Positions 16,005-24,083 of a DNA stretch of 64,000 nt are shown here, piece after piece. The stretch is from contig JBKHEA010000001.1 of NCBI GenBank assembly GCA_046541015.1, forward strand, positions 62,001-126,000, in the 5' to 3' direction. Origin of the DNA: Liberiplasma sp046541015 (GTDB lineage: Bacteria > Bacillota_I > Bacilli_A > Izemoplasmatales > Izemoplasmataceae). The notes beneath the pieces are model-generated. The model was given only the letters and a program-made list of their open reading frames with translations. It searched no databases and was not told the DNA's origin. How positions within the stretch are numbered: position 1 is the stretch's first letter; each line of letters begins with the position of its first letter. Made by a program: the position numbers and the translations under genes.

Positions 16005-18359
16005 CTAATCAACCTCCTTAAATGCACGGGTACGTGTAAAGTTCCATGCAGATAATGTCCCTATAATTAAGAAAATCAAGATACTAAAGACACTTGCCAT
16101 GGAGTACCAACGAATATTATCATCAGTAGTTAGTTTATAAATCCAAGAAATTAAAATATCCGTTTGCCCTGCAAAGGCAGTTGTAAAGTCGCCACCTGGT
16201 CCACCACCAGTAATGAAGTAAATAACCCCAAAGTTATTAAAGTTTCCTGCGAATGTCATAATTAATAATGGACTTGTCGCAAGGAGTACTAGCGGCATCG
16301 TAATAAATTTAAACTGTTGGAACCCTGTTGCTCCATCAATAGATGCAGCTTCATAAAGTGACTTATCAATACTTGTCATAACCCCACTCATTAGTGCCAT
16401 GAAGAATGGGAATCCTAACCAAATATTTAAAACAATTAAGAATATTCTAACAAACCAAGGATTTGCTTCATTAGAAATCCATTGAATGTTTTCATTTCCA
16501 AAATATAATAATCGATCAATCCCTGTTCCTGCTTCTGAGAAACTTCTTCCTAACATACCGTTTTCAAATAAGAAGTCATACACCCAAGTTTTACTTAAAA
16601 CTGAGTTAACAAACCCTCTATTATCAAACATGACTCTGAAAACCATTTGTGAGATAAGTGCTGGGATTGCCCAAGGTAAAATTAATATCCCGCGCCAAAC
16701 TTTACGCCATGCAACATTTTTGTTGTTTAAGATTATTGCTTGGAAGAATCCTCCAAAGAAACAAGTGAGTGTAGAAAATACTGCCCAAATCAACGTCCAC
16801 CATAAAACTCTAAAGAAGACTTCACCAAATGGCATACCACCTGAACGCCCAAGTGTAAAGATTAATCTAAAGTTTTCAAGACCGACCCAACTAATGAGTT
16901 GTCCTGGTGGGATATGTTCATTATTATAGTTGGTAAATGCCACCATCATTCCAAATAAGATTGGCATAATTGAAATAAAGGTAATAACCATTAATGCTGG
17001 TAATAAAACAATATACTCGAAGGCTTCTTCATAGACTTCCTGGAAGTATTCTTTTTCTTTTAAGACTTCTTCATTATTTTCCTTTTTCAATGCGGTTTTA
17101 TAAGCATCTCTAATACTCCATAACCAAATAACCGCAAAGTAAAGCATGAGTAATGTAGAAATAATACCTCTTAGTAATAACTGTGTTGAGTGGTGTCCTG
17201 AAATAACAATGTTTCTTCCTTCATAAGTAGTTGCTCCTGCAGTTGGTAAGAAGAAATCAAATACTCTATGTTGGAATACAACTCTTTGAGGTACTTCTCC
17301 TAATGTTACGATACTCCATAAACCTTTAACAAAGAAACCTGCACGTTCATGATAAAAATTATCAAATTGTTCAGTATAATCATCTGCTAAAGCTTGGTCA
17401 TAGGCAAAATAGATTCTGAGTAACATTTTATTGTAATCGTTAGCTGAATAGTTATCTCTATTTGTATTAACTCCAGATTGTAAAGAGGTTTTAAACGCAT
17501 TAATATCTTCATACGTAAGATACTCATCAGCATATAAATTCTTTAAATTATCTAAATAAAAGTTATTATAATATAAACGATAAACATAATCGTAATTTTC
17601 TTGATAGATTAAAGGCTCAATCTCCTCAGCATACGCATCAATCGCAGCCACACGTGCTTCATTGTTTAATCTTGTTTGATGGGTTGTGATATAAGCCTCT
17701 AGTGCCGTTTGGTCATTTGGATCTAAACCTTCTTCAAGCATTTCTTCTTCTGCGATGATTAATAATTGGGTTTCAGTTCGTGATTCTCCATCTTCTAAAA
17801 ATGGAAATTGACGCTCTGCTTCTTCGCGAATACGCCTTTCGGTTAAAACCACAATTTGATCAATTGCCTCTTGATCTGCGATTGGTTCAACTTCTTCTGA
17901 AATATCTTCAGCATCATCAATTTCTTTTAGTCTAGAACCAATATACATATATAAATCATCAGGGGTGAAACTAACTGATCGACTTTCAGGCGCAACCACT
18001 TGTCCTGAAGAGGCATCAATTAACACTTTATCACCTTCATCAAATTCTAAATCATTTAGCTCAGCTACATAATATAGAAATTCAGGATCTGTATAGGTGC
18101 CTTGTTGGTAACTATAATAATAATCTTGCATAAATCCTTTAGATGTTTCTACTGTAATATCATCCCCAGGCATTTTATTAAACACATCGAATTCTTCACC
18201 ATAAGAACCTGTGACAACAAATTCGATGAGTATAAAAAGCGCGAAGAACATAAAGAAAAACGCAGCTTTAATCCACTGTTTATTAAAAACCTGACCTAAT
18301 CCCCATACAAGTGAAGAGGCAATCGCTTTTAAAATAGGTATAAGTTTTTTTCTTTCCAT
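16005..18359 (-). CDS. malF: Maltodextrin ABC transporter permease, MalF type, with large N-terminal extracellular insertion
   Basis: 784 residues, far longer than the roughly 430-515 usual for MalF. Residues about 10-50 include 'SLVWGLGQVFNKQWIKA' and one helix. About 55-385 is a charged, probably extracellular segment of some 330 residues. Further helices follow, and the permease core (about 445-784) carries the ATPase-coupling loop 'IDKSLYEAASIDGATGFQQFKFI'. The insertion is much larger than the E. coli MalF P2 loop and sits before the core rather than between helices 3 and 4. It may contact the MalE lipoprotein or glucans. It is separated from malE by a strong hairpin. Confidence 0.9.
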   Translation of the reverse strand: MERKKLIPILKAIASSLVWGLGQVFNKQWIKAAFFFMFFALFILIEFVVTGSYGEEFDVFNKMPGDDITVETSKGFMQDYYYSYQQGTYTDPEFLYYVAELNDLEFDEGDKVLIDASSGQVVAPESRSVSFTPDDLYMYIGSRLKEIDDAEDISEEVEPIADQEAIDQIVVLTERRIREEAERQFPFLEDGESRTETQLLIIAEEEMLEEGLDPNDQTALEAYITTHQTRLNNEARVAAIDAYAEEIEPLIYQENYDYVYRLYYNNFYLDNLKNLYADEYLTYEDINAFKTSLQSGVNTNRDNYSANDYNKMLLRIYFAYDQALADDYTEQFDNFYHERAGFFVKGLWSIVTLGEVPQRVVFQHRVFDFFLPTAGATTYEGRNIVISGHHSTQLLLRGIISTLLMLYFAVIWLWSIRDAYKTALKKENNEEVLKEKEYFQEVYEEAFEYIVLLPALMVITFISIMPILFGMMVAFTNYNNEHIPPGQLISWVGLENFRLIFTLGRSGGMPFGEVFFRVLWWTLIWAVFSTLTCFFGGFFQAIILNNKNVAWRKVWRGILILPWAIPALISQMVFRVMFDNRGFVNSVLSKTWVYDFLFENGMLGRSFSEAGTGIDRLLYFGNENIQWISNEANPWFVRIFLIVLNIWLGFPFFMALMSGVMTSIDKSLYEAASIDGATGFQQFKFITMPLVLLATSPLLIMTFAGNFNNFGVIYFITGGGPGGDFTTAFAGQTDILISWIYKLTTDDNIRWYSMASVFSILIFLIIGTLSAWNFTRTRAFKEVD

Positions 18360-18385
18360 GTCAATTATCCTTTCTACATTGAGAT

Positions 18386-18412
18386 TAGGCCATGATAAAT
18401 TATCATGGCCTA
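18386..18412 (-). other. Intercistronic hairpin between malE and malF
   Basis: TAGGCCATGATA and TATCATGGCCTA form a perfect 12-bp stem around a 3-base loop, with no T-run after it on the coding strand. It lies in the 81-base malE-malF gap. Such structures stabilise the upstream mRNA end and can lift binding-protein output over permease output. Confidence 0.8.
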
Positions 18413-18440
18413 TTCAATAAATCCCAATAAATTTTATCGA

Positions 18441-19790
18441 CTATTCAGCAGCTAACCCTGCTTGATCTAAATATCCATCTTCAGCAGTTTGAGCTGCTTC
18501 TTCAGGAGTTCTAGTTCCATTCCAAGCTTGTGAATACATGCTTCCAGCATTGCTCCAGAAGTATCCCATTTCAGGAATAATTGGCATTGGATGTGAGTAA
18601 ACCATTTGTGCAGAAATACCACTTAAATATTCATCATCTGATACACCATCAACAACTGATACATCTACAAGTGCAGGTAATTTGAACGTTGTTGAGTATA
18701 AGATTGCTAATCCTTCATCACTAGTCATAAATTCTAAGAATTTAAACGCAGCTTCTGGATTTTGCGTTCCTCTATAAACAGAGGCAATTTGTACACCAGA
18801 GAAACTAATAGGTTGGTTTCCGTCAATGGTAGGAATTTGAGTTACACCAAATTCGAAGTCATTAAGGTCACCCGCATCAATAAAGTCTGCAATATTCCAA
18901 GGACCAGTAACCATATAAGGTAAGTCACCATTTAAGAATTTAGTTTTGTTTGCATCACCGTGTAAGTCAGCTGATTCAAAGTTATTTAATGCTGGTCTAA
19001 CTGTTCCGTTTAACCAAGTTAATGCATCAATCATAGCTTGTGAACCAAGATTTGGAGAATTTTTATCTAAATGGTCAGAACCAAATAGTTCAAATCCAAA
19101 TGCAGTTGCTGCAAAATGCATATCGTAAGCATTTCCAACATCAAGTCCAATCATAACTGATTCTCTATCTTCAAGTTCAGCTGCAATTTCAGCATCATTT
19201 GCATGTTCAATGATTTCTTCAAATGTAGCTGCAGGTTCAGGTGATCCAGTTAATTCTTCTAATAATGTTTTATTATAGAATAATGCTACTGACTCACCAG
19301 ATAAAGGTGCTCCAAATAAGAAACTTTGTGCATCGCCTTCACAATCTACAACACGGTTAGTGGTTTGATCGAAACATGCAGTAGCTGTTTCAATAGCACT
19401 ACTAATCATACGAGTTTGTAAATCGGTTGCTAAATTTCCTGTAATTTCATATAAAAGGTTTGAATTTAATGCTTGTCCAATGTGGTCATGTGGGAATACA
19501 ACAACGTCAGCTGCAGATGGTGAACCACCATATAACTCTAAACGTTGACGTACATCAACAGCCCCAACATTTTCATAAATAACTTTAATGCCAGGATTTT
19601 GCGCTTCAAAAGCAGCAATTAAAGCATTAGCATAATCATCATTATCTAACCAAACACGAATAGTTTCAACGGTTGTTTGGTCTTCATCAAAATTATAAAC
19701 TGTACCTTCTATTTCTTCACCACATGCAACTGCTAAAAACGCTACAAGTACTAAAGATGTAAGAAGTGTTAATCTTTTAATCAATGTCAT
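18441..19790 (-). CDS. malE: Maltodextrin-binding lipoprotein of an ABC transporter
   Basis: An extracellular solute-binding protein (family 1) held to the membrane by lipid. The N-terminus has a signal with lipobox 'AFLAVACGE'; the mature part includes 'TIRVWLDNDDYANALIAAF', 'FLFGAPLSGESVALFYNKTLL', 'FLNGDLPYMVTGPWNI' and 'AAFKFLEFMTSDEGLAILYS', all typical of MalE. It would deliver maltodextrins to MalF-MalG. AAGGAGG lies 7 bases before the chosen ATG (an ATG one codon earlier is also possible). It follows the CBM41-type surface protein by 10-12 bases and precedes the intercistronic hairpin. Confidence 0.93.
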   Translation of the reverse strand: MTLIKRLTLLTSLVLVAFLAVACGEEIEGTVYNFDEDQTTVETIRVWLDNDDYANALIAAFEAQNPGIKVIYENVGAVDVRQRLELYGGSPSAADVVVFPHDHIGQALNSNLLYEITGNLATDLQTRMISSAIETATACFDQTTNRVVDCEGDAQSFLFGAPLSGESVALFYNKTLLEELTGSPEPAATFEEIIEHANDAEIAAELEDRESVMIGLDVGNAYDMHFAATAFGFELFGSDHLDKNSPNLGSQAMIDALTWLNGTVRPALNNFESADLHGDANKTKFLNGDLPYMVTGPWNIADFIDAGDLNDFEFGVTQIPTIDGNQPISFSGVQIASVYRGTQNPEAAFKFLEFMTSDEGLAILYSTTFKLPALVDVSVVDGVSDDEYLSGISAQMVYSHPMPIIPEMGYFWSNAGSMYSQAWNGTRTPEEAAQTAEDGYLDQAGLAAE

Positions 19791-19802
19791 CATATTACCT
19801 CC

Positions 19803-21332
19803 TTAGGCTCCACGGCGCATTTTTAAGAATGCTACCGTACCACCAGCTAATACTGGAATAGCAACACCAACAGAGATGAGCACGATACCAAGGGCACCCA
19901 TACCTGCTTCTTCACCTTCAACAGTAACAGTGATGGTTCTTTCTGCAACGTTATTGTAACGGTCTGTTGCAATAATTACGATTTCATAAACACCAGCTTC
20001 ACCAGTATTTAAATATCCGTGTCCTTCTTTAACGCGTACGTTATAAAGTGGTAAGTTTTCTTCATTAACAAATTCTGTTGCACTAAATGATGGTAATGAA
20101 TAGGTATCACCAAGTTCTAATGTAACGCTTGTTCCACCAACAATTGAAATCGTTGGAGGTGTTGAAGGGACTGTAATCTCTTTAGTAACTTCTTCATCTT
20201 CATTACGTGAGAAAGTTAATGTATAAGGTGAAAGCGCTCCTGATAATTCTTCTGAATCTAAGAATAATGTGAACTCTTCAACATTATCTGTCCCTTGGAC
20301 AAAGTTACCACTTGCTAAATCAACAGGGTTTCCATCTTTGTCTGTTAATGTAAACCAATCAAGATCGAAAATTTCTACTTCGTCTTCAACAACTTCAATT
20401 GGTTTATTAAATCCGATAGTAAATGATGCAGTATCATTTAAACTAACATCAGTAATTTCAAATGCATTCGCAATAGCTTCAAATTCTTCAAATGTTTCAA
20501 TAAATTCACATGTTCCAGCCATATAGAACACAGTTTTATGTCCTGAACCTTTAATATCTGTTACATCTACTAACATGTCATCTGGACATTGTTTTTCCGC
20601 AAAACCAGCAGTTCTTACGATAAATCCGATTTCATCAGAAGCATCCGATGCAATCGATAAATGAGCAACTTTAAAGATAGGGTCTCCAATTGTCATACCA
20701 TCAACACCGATTGTACCAACAAATGGAATACCATTATCTTCAACTGGCACAGATCCATCAGTACCTGTTTCCCATGTCCAAATATCCCAATCATCGTACT
20801 CTTGAATAGGATCCCAATAAACTACTGATAACGTTCCGAATCCTTCTCTTAGTGGTCCATGAACTTCATCTTGATCTAAAACTTCATTTGTTCCTTCATA
20901 AACAAACACGTGTTTTACACCATTTTCATCAAAACCAACAAAATCACCATTTTCATCTTTTACTTCGATTGATTTGTTGATTTTATCGCCACCGTCTGCA
21001 GGTATCCAACCGTCACGATCGGTTTTCCCATCGCCCCAGTCCGCACCGTATTTTAAGATTAATCCTAATTCAGCATCAGCATCTTCATCGATAAAAATCT
21101 CATAATATCCACCGAAATCATTAGTACCAGTTAATGCGATGTCTCCACCAACACCAGCAGTACCAACACCCCAAGTGTGAATATAGGTTCCATCGTAAGT
21201 ATCGTCCCAACGATGGTAATGCACTACAACTTTACGATCTGTTGGATCATCAGCTTTAACAGGTGTGCTAAACGCTGAGAAAACAACAAATACGAAAGCT
21301 AAAATTAAGCCAATATTTAATACTTTCTTCAT
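19803..21332 (-). CDS. Non-catalytic surface glucan-binding protein (two CBM41/PUD-like domains, Ig-like domain, membrane anchor)
   Basis: 509 residues without a catalytic domain. A signal peptide (about 1-27, ending 'TPVKADDP') is followed by a first pullulanase-associated CBM41-like domain (about 30-150, starting 'VVVHYHRWDDTYDGTYIHTW'), a second one (about 165-285, 'LSVVYWDPIQEYDDWDIWTW'), and a beta domain like the second domain of the neighbouring pullulanase (about 295-390). Then come an Ig-like DUF5011-type domain (about 398-475) and a C-terminal helix ending KMRRGA. It is the first gene of the malEFG operon. By domain content it should hold starch at the surface and pass it to amylase, pullulanase and MalE; that role is inferred. 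Confidence 0.82.
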   Translation of the reverse strand: MKKVLNIGLILAFVFVVFSAFSTPVKADDPTDRKVVVHYHRWDDTYDGTYIHTWGVGTAGVGGDIALTGTNDFGGYYEIFIDEDADAELGLILKYGADWGDGKTDRDGWIPADGGDKINKSIEVKDENGDFVGFDENGVKHVFVYEGTNEVLDQDEVHGPLREGFGTLSVVYWDPIQEYDDWDIWTWETGTDGSVPVEDNGIPFVGTIGVDGMTIGDPIFKVAHLSIASDASDEIGFIVRTAGFAEKQCPDDMLVDVTDIKGSGHKTVFYMAGTCEFIETFEEFEAIANAFEITDVSLNDTASFTIGFNKPIEVVEDEVEIFDLDWFTLTDKDGNPVDLASGNFVQGTDNVEEFTLFLDSEELSGALSPYTLTFSRNEDEEVTKEITVPSTPPTISIVGGTSVTLELGDTYSLPSFSATEFVNEENLPLYNVRVKEGHGYLNTGEAGVYEIVIIATDRYNNVAERTITVTVEGEEAGMGALGIVLISVGVAIPVLAGGTVAFLKMRRGA

Positions 21333-21360
21333 TCAATTTCCTCCCATATTTTCGAAAAAT

Positions 21361-21444
21361 ATTATATTGTACAAAATAAGGATACCATAAGCATTCTAAG
21401 AATTTCAATATAAACTAGTGTGTAACAAACTGCAAGCGGTTTCA
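21361..21444 (-). promoter_or_regulatory. Maltodextrin operon promoter region with LacI/CcpA-type operator
   Basis: At 21431-21444 the minus strand reads TGAAACCGCTTGCA, which fits TGWAANCGNTNNCA at every position. It overlaps a candidate -35 (TTGCAG) that is 17 bp from TATATT (21407-21412). A second -10, TATAAT at 21361-21366, lies nearer the gene with a poor -35. The same layout, operator over -35, is seen at the amylase promoter. Confidence 0.6.
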
Positions 21445-21470
21445 TGTTTTCATAATAATAAGGATAAACA

Positions 21471-21498
21471 AAAAAAACACCCGTAATCGAGTGTTTTT
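21471..21498 (-). terminator. Terminator after the DUF1189 gene
   Basis: The stem AAAAACACTCG / CGGGTGTTTTT (one mismatch, loop ATTA) ends in a T-run on the minus strand, 21 bases beyond the DUF1189 stop. It separates the amylase operon from the malE operon promoter. Confidence 0.8.
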
Positions 21499-21518
21499 GA
21501 AAGTTCTTTCATAAATAA

Positions 21519-22373
21519 CTATTGACCAATTTCTTTAAGGTTCTTTCTGTAGAAGACCAAAGCCATTAATGGGGTCAAGAAGTTATAGATAATTGAGGTA
21601 AATGGACTGAGTCCAAAAAACCCAACAAATACATTAATTACCGCTGGAATGGTTTGCGCTAAAATGAATAATTTTATCATATTTTTATAACTTATGAAGT
21701 TAGAAACACTTAGCTTAAATATCATCGCTGCAGAGGCAATAATCACAATAAATAAGGCATTTAATAAAATCATACCCCCAACTGAATATAAAATAAGCGG
21801 TAAAATCATATAAGGCTGTAAACTTTGAAACAACCCATCAAAAAATAAATAAGCTGCCTCTTTTTGATCTAGTGTTTTAACTTGACTAAAATCTAAATCA
21901 TCAAAGCCACTATAACTCACTACAAAGACTTGATTATTGTCTAAATGAATTCTAATCATGGTTTCTTGAAAAACAATCGCATGACTGCCTACATCTTGAT
22001 CTAAGAAATCTTCACTTACATTATCACTTACATTAAGATAAACGGTATAAACGGTATCGTTATTTGTAATTGTATTGATGTAAACATCACTACTTTCACA
22101 AAGCAAAGCATTATCTTCAATACGGCAATCATCCGGTAATTCATCTGGTAACCAGCTAGGAATGTTTTCGTGAAAATCAAATCCAAAGCGTTCATAATCA
22201 ATGTTATCCATATAAATCACCGATAAACTTAACGGTAAAAACATCAACAAATTAATTAGTATAAAATAAACAATATATTTGGCGAGTGACAACTTAAATA
22301 AAGGCTTTAATTTATCTTGTTTATAAAGGGGACGCGTGAAAAGTTCATGAAAATAGACTTTGTTTTTATTCAT
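21519..22373 (-). CDS. DUF1189 membrane protein of the maltodextrin locus
   Basis: 284 residues: a short N-terminus, a helix at about 32-52, an extracellular domain (about 55-185) and four C-terminal helices. The length, topology and 'FHELFTRPLYKQDK' opening resemble DUF1189 proteins such as Bacillus YvdJ, encoded in maltodextrin-utilisation clusters; their biochemical role is not established. The start overlaps the amylase stop by eight bases, and the ribosome site lies in the amylase tail, so translation is coupled. The extracellular part has two cysteines near each other (about residues 81 and 90) that could form a disulfide. Confidence 0.75.
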   Translation of the reverse strand: MNKNKVYFHELFTRPLYKQDKLKPLFKLSLAKYIVYFILINLLMFLPLSLSVIYMDNIDYERFGFDFHENIPSWLPDELPDDCRIEDNALLCESSDVYINTITNNDTVYTVYLNVSDNVSEDFLDQDVGSHAIVFQETMIRIHLDNNQVFVVSYSGFDDLDFSQVKTLDQKEAAYLFFDGLFQSLQPYMILPLILYSVGGMILLNALFIVIIASAAMIFKLSVSNFISYKNMIKLFILAQTIPAVINVFVGFFGLSPFTSIIYNFLTPLMALVFYRKNLKEIGQ

Positions 22374-23961
22374 GACCTTCTAAATCCTCAATCATACTAT
22401 TAGGCATTGTCAAAATCACGGTTGATTTAGGTGATAATATGCCATCAAAATCGTAATGTGTATAGTATAAAACATCCCCTGTAGCTTCAATGATTGCATC
22501 ATTTTGTCCTAAATTGTGTAAGACTAAAACAATCTCTTGATTATCTTCATCATGATTAAAGACACGATAAAATCCTTGAAGTTGTGTATTATTGAGTTCA
22601 TAAGGAACAATCGCTCCATATCTTAATGCTAAACTAGATTTTCTTAAACTAAATAAACGGCTATAAACATTAAAGATACTTGAGTCATCTTCTATTTGAG
22701 TTTGAACCCCATCAACATCATCATTAAAGGTATCTTGATAATCCCATAGATCAATTGGCCATGTTGGTTTATAATCATTTTCCCAAAGCATTGGTAATCG
22801 GACAGATTCATCCCATACTGGCGATAGACCACTTTTTACCCCTTTTACACCAAGTTCTTCACCATAGTAGATAAACGGTGCACCAGGTAAAGATAGAAGC
22901 ATTTCAGCTGCGAGTTTTGCGCGGTCGATATCATCGTTTAATAGACTCATCATACGATGCTGATCGTGATTTTTTAAGAATGGCGCTAAGACACTCGTAG
23001 AATCTTTTTCATTCGCAAGATCATATGATCTTATAACCTCATCGACATATTGAAAATTGCCATTAGCATTGAGTGAATTAACCACTAAATCTCCATACTC
23101 AAAATGAAATACTGAATCGATTGCGGTTAAATAGTTACTATACGTAGAAAAACTATCCCATACTTCACCGATAATAAAGGCATTTGGGTATTCTTCTTTA
23201 ACTCTAAATTCCCATAAAGATAAGGCAAACAAGGTTTCATCCATTGAAGAAAAACTTGCAGGAATTTCTCCAACGCCTTGTAAATGCATTGCAGCATCTA
23301 ATCTAAATCCAGCAACACCTTTTTCTAACCAGTAGTGTGCAATATCAACCATTTCATCTTGAACTACTGGTGAACTCCAGTTTAAATCGGGCATATTCCC
23401 ACCAAAATAACCCGCATAATAATAATTGGTATTTAAACGGTGCCAAATGTTTTGTCCCCATGCACCGTTTTGATTAAATCTTGGGTCACTTGATGTGATT
23501 TTACGATAATATTGTGTATAAGGCTCAACACCGTTTTTAAAGTTTTCAAACCAAGGGTGTTTATTAGATGAATGATTTAATACATAATCAATAATAATAT
23601 CAATCCCTCTTGCGTTTGCTTCATCAAGCAAGGCTTCAAAATCTTCAAGCGTTCCGTATTCTGGATTAACATCATAATAATCTTCAACATCATACCCATG
23701 CATGGTCGAGGTTGGATGAATCGGCATTAACCAAATCCCTTCAATACCAAGCGTCTCAAAATAATCTAAATTCTCTTTAATCCCATTAAAATCCCCAATA
23801 CCATCGCCATCACTATCCGCAAAACTTCTGACGAATAATTGATAGTAGTTATCGCTATTAGGATATTCTTTTGAAAAGTCAATAGGTTCTTCTTGATTAA
23901 AGCACCCAAGTAAGCTTATCGATAGTATACTAAGTAAAAATAATACCATTATTTTTTTCAT
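22366..23961 (-). CDS. Extracellular alpha-amylase lipoprotein (GH13)
   Basis: An exported glycosidase tethered by lipid: the signal ends in lipobox 'SISLLGCF'. The GH13 barrel motifs are 'YYQLFVRSFADSDGDGIGDF' (with a calcium-like DxDGDG loop), 'IIDYVLNHSS', Asp in 'AGFRLDAAMH', Glu in 'FIIGEVWDSF' and Asp in 'FLKNHDQHR'. The 'GIGDFNGI...LDYF' opening is shared by alpha-amylases and oligo-1,6-glucosidases of GH13_36-like groups, so the exact cut is not certain. The start at 23961 follows AAGGAG by 8 bases; an ATG three codons earlier is too close. It acts ahead of MalE in starch breakdown. Confidence 0.9.
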   Translation of the reverse strand: MKKIMVLFLLSILSISLLGCFNQEEPIDFSKEYPNSDNYYQLFVRSFADSDGDGIGDFNGIKENLDYFETLGIEGIWLMPIHPTSTMHGYDVEDYYDVNPEYGTLEDFEALLDEANARGIDIIIDYVLNHSSNKHPWFENFKNGVEPYTQYYRKITSSDPRFNQNGAWGQNIWHRLNTNYYYAGYFGGNMPDLNWSSPVVQDEMVDIAHYWLEKGVAGFRLDAAMHLQGVGEIPASFSSMDETLFALSLWEFRVKEEYPNAFIIGEVWDSFSTYSNYLTAIDSVFHFEYGDLVVNSLNANGNFQYVDEVIRSYDLANEKDSTSVLAPFLKNHDQHRMMSLLNDDIDRAKLAAEMLLSLPGAPFIYYGEELGVKGVKSGLSPVWDESVRLPMLWENDYKPTWPIDLWDYQDTFNDDVDGVQTQIEDDSSIFNVYSRLFSLRKSSLALRYGAIVPYELNNTQLQGFYRVFNHDEDNQEIVLVLHNLGQNDAIIEATGDVLYYTHYDFDGILSPKSTVILTMPNSMIEDLEGHE

Positions 23962-23987
23962 AACATTCACTCCTTAAAGTTCAAGAA

Positions 23988-24026
23988 ATTATAGCACAGC
24001 CTTAATTAAATGTAAACGCTATTACA
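23988..24026 (-). promoter_or_regulatory. Amylase promoter with overlapping palindromic operator
   Basis: On the minus strand TTTACA (24011-24016) and TATAAT (23988-23993) are 17 bp apart, a near-consensus promoter. The operator TGTAATAGCGTTTACA (24011-24026) is a LacI-family box with TGTAA/TTACA half-sites and covers the -35, so binding should block RNA polymerase. Confidence 0.75.
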
Positions 24027-24048
24027 AGGTGTAACCTATTCCCTTTAT

Positions 24049-24083
24049 TAAAAAGTGAGCATGCTTTTTGGCAGGCTCACTTT
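24049..24083 (-). terminator. Terminator after the GGDEF/HD-GYP gene
   Basis: AAAGTGAGC / GCTCACTTT with an internal GC-rich part, followed on the minus strand by TTTTTAATAAAG. The stem overlaps the last codons of the gene. Confidence 0.75.

Noticed and set aside
16486..16929. A 147-residue plus-strand open frame inside malF
   Set aside because: It is antisense to conserved permease sequence, with no ribosome site or protein-like features.
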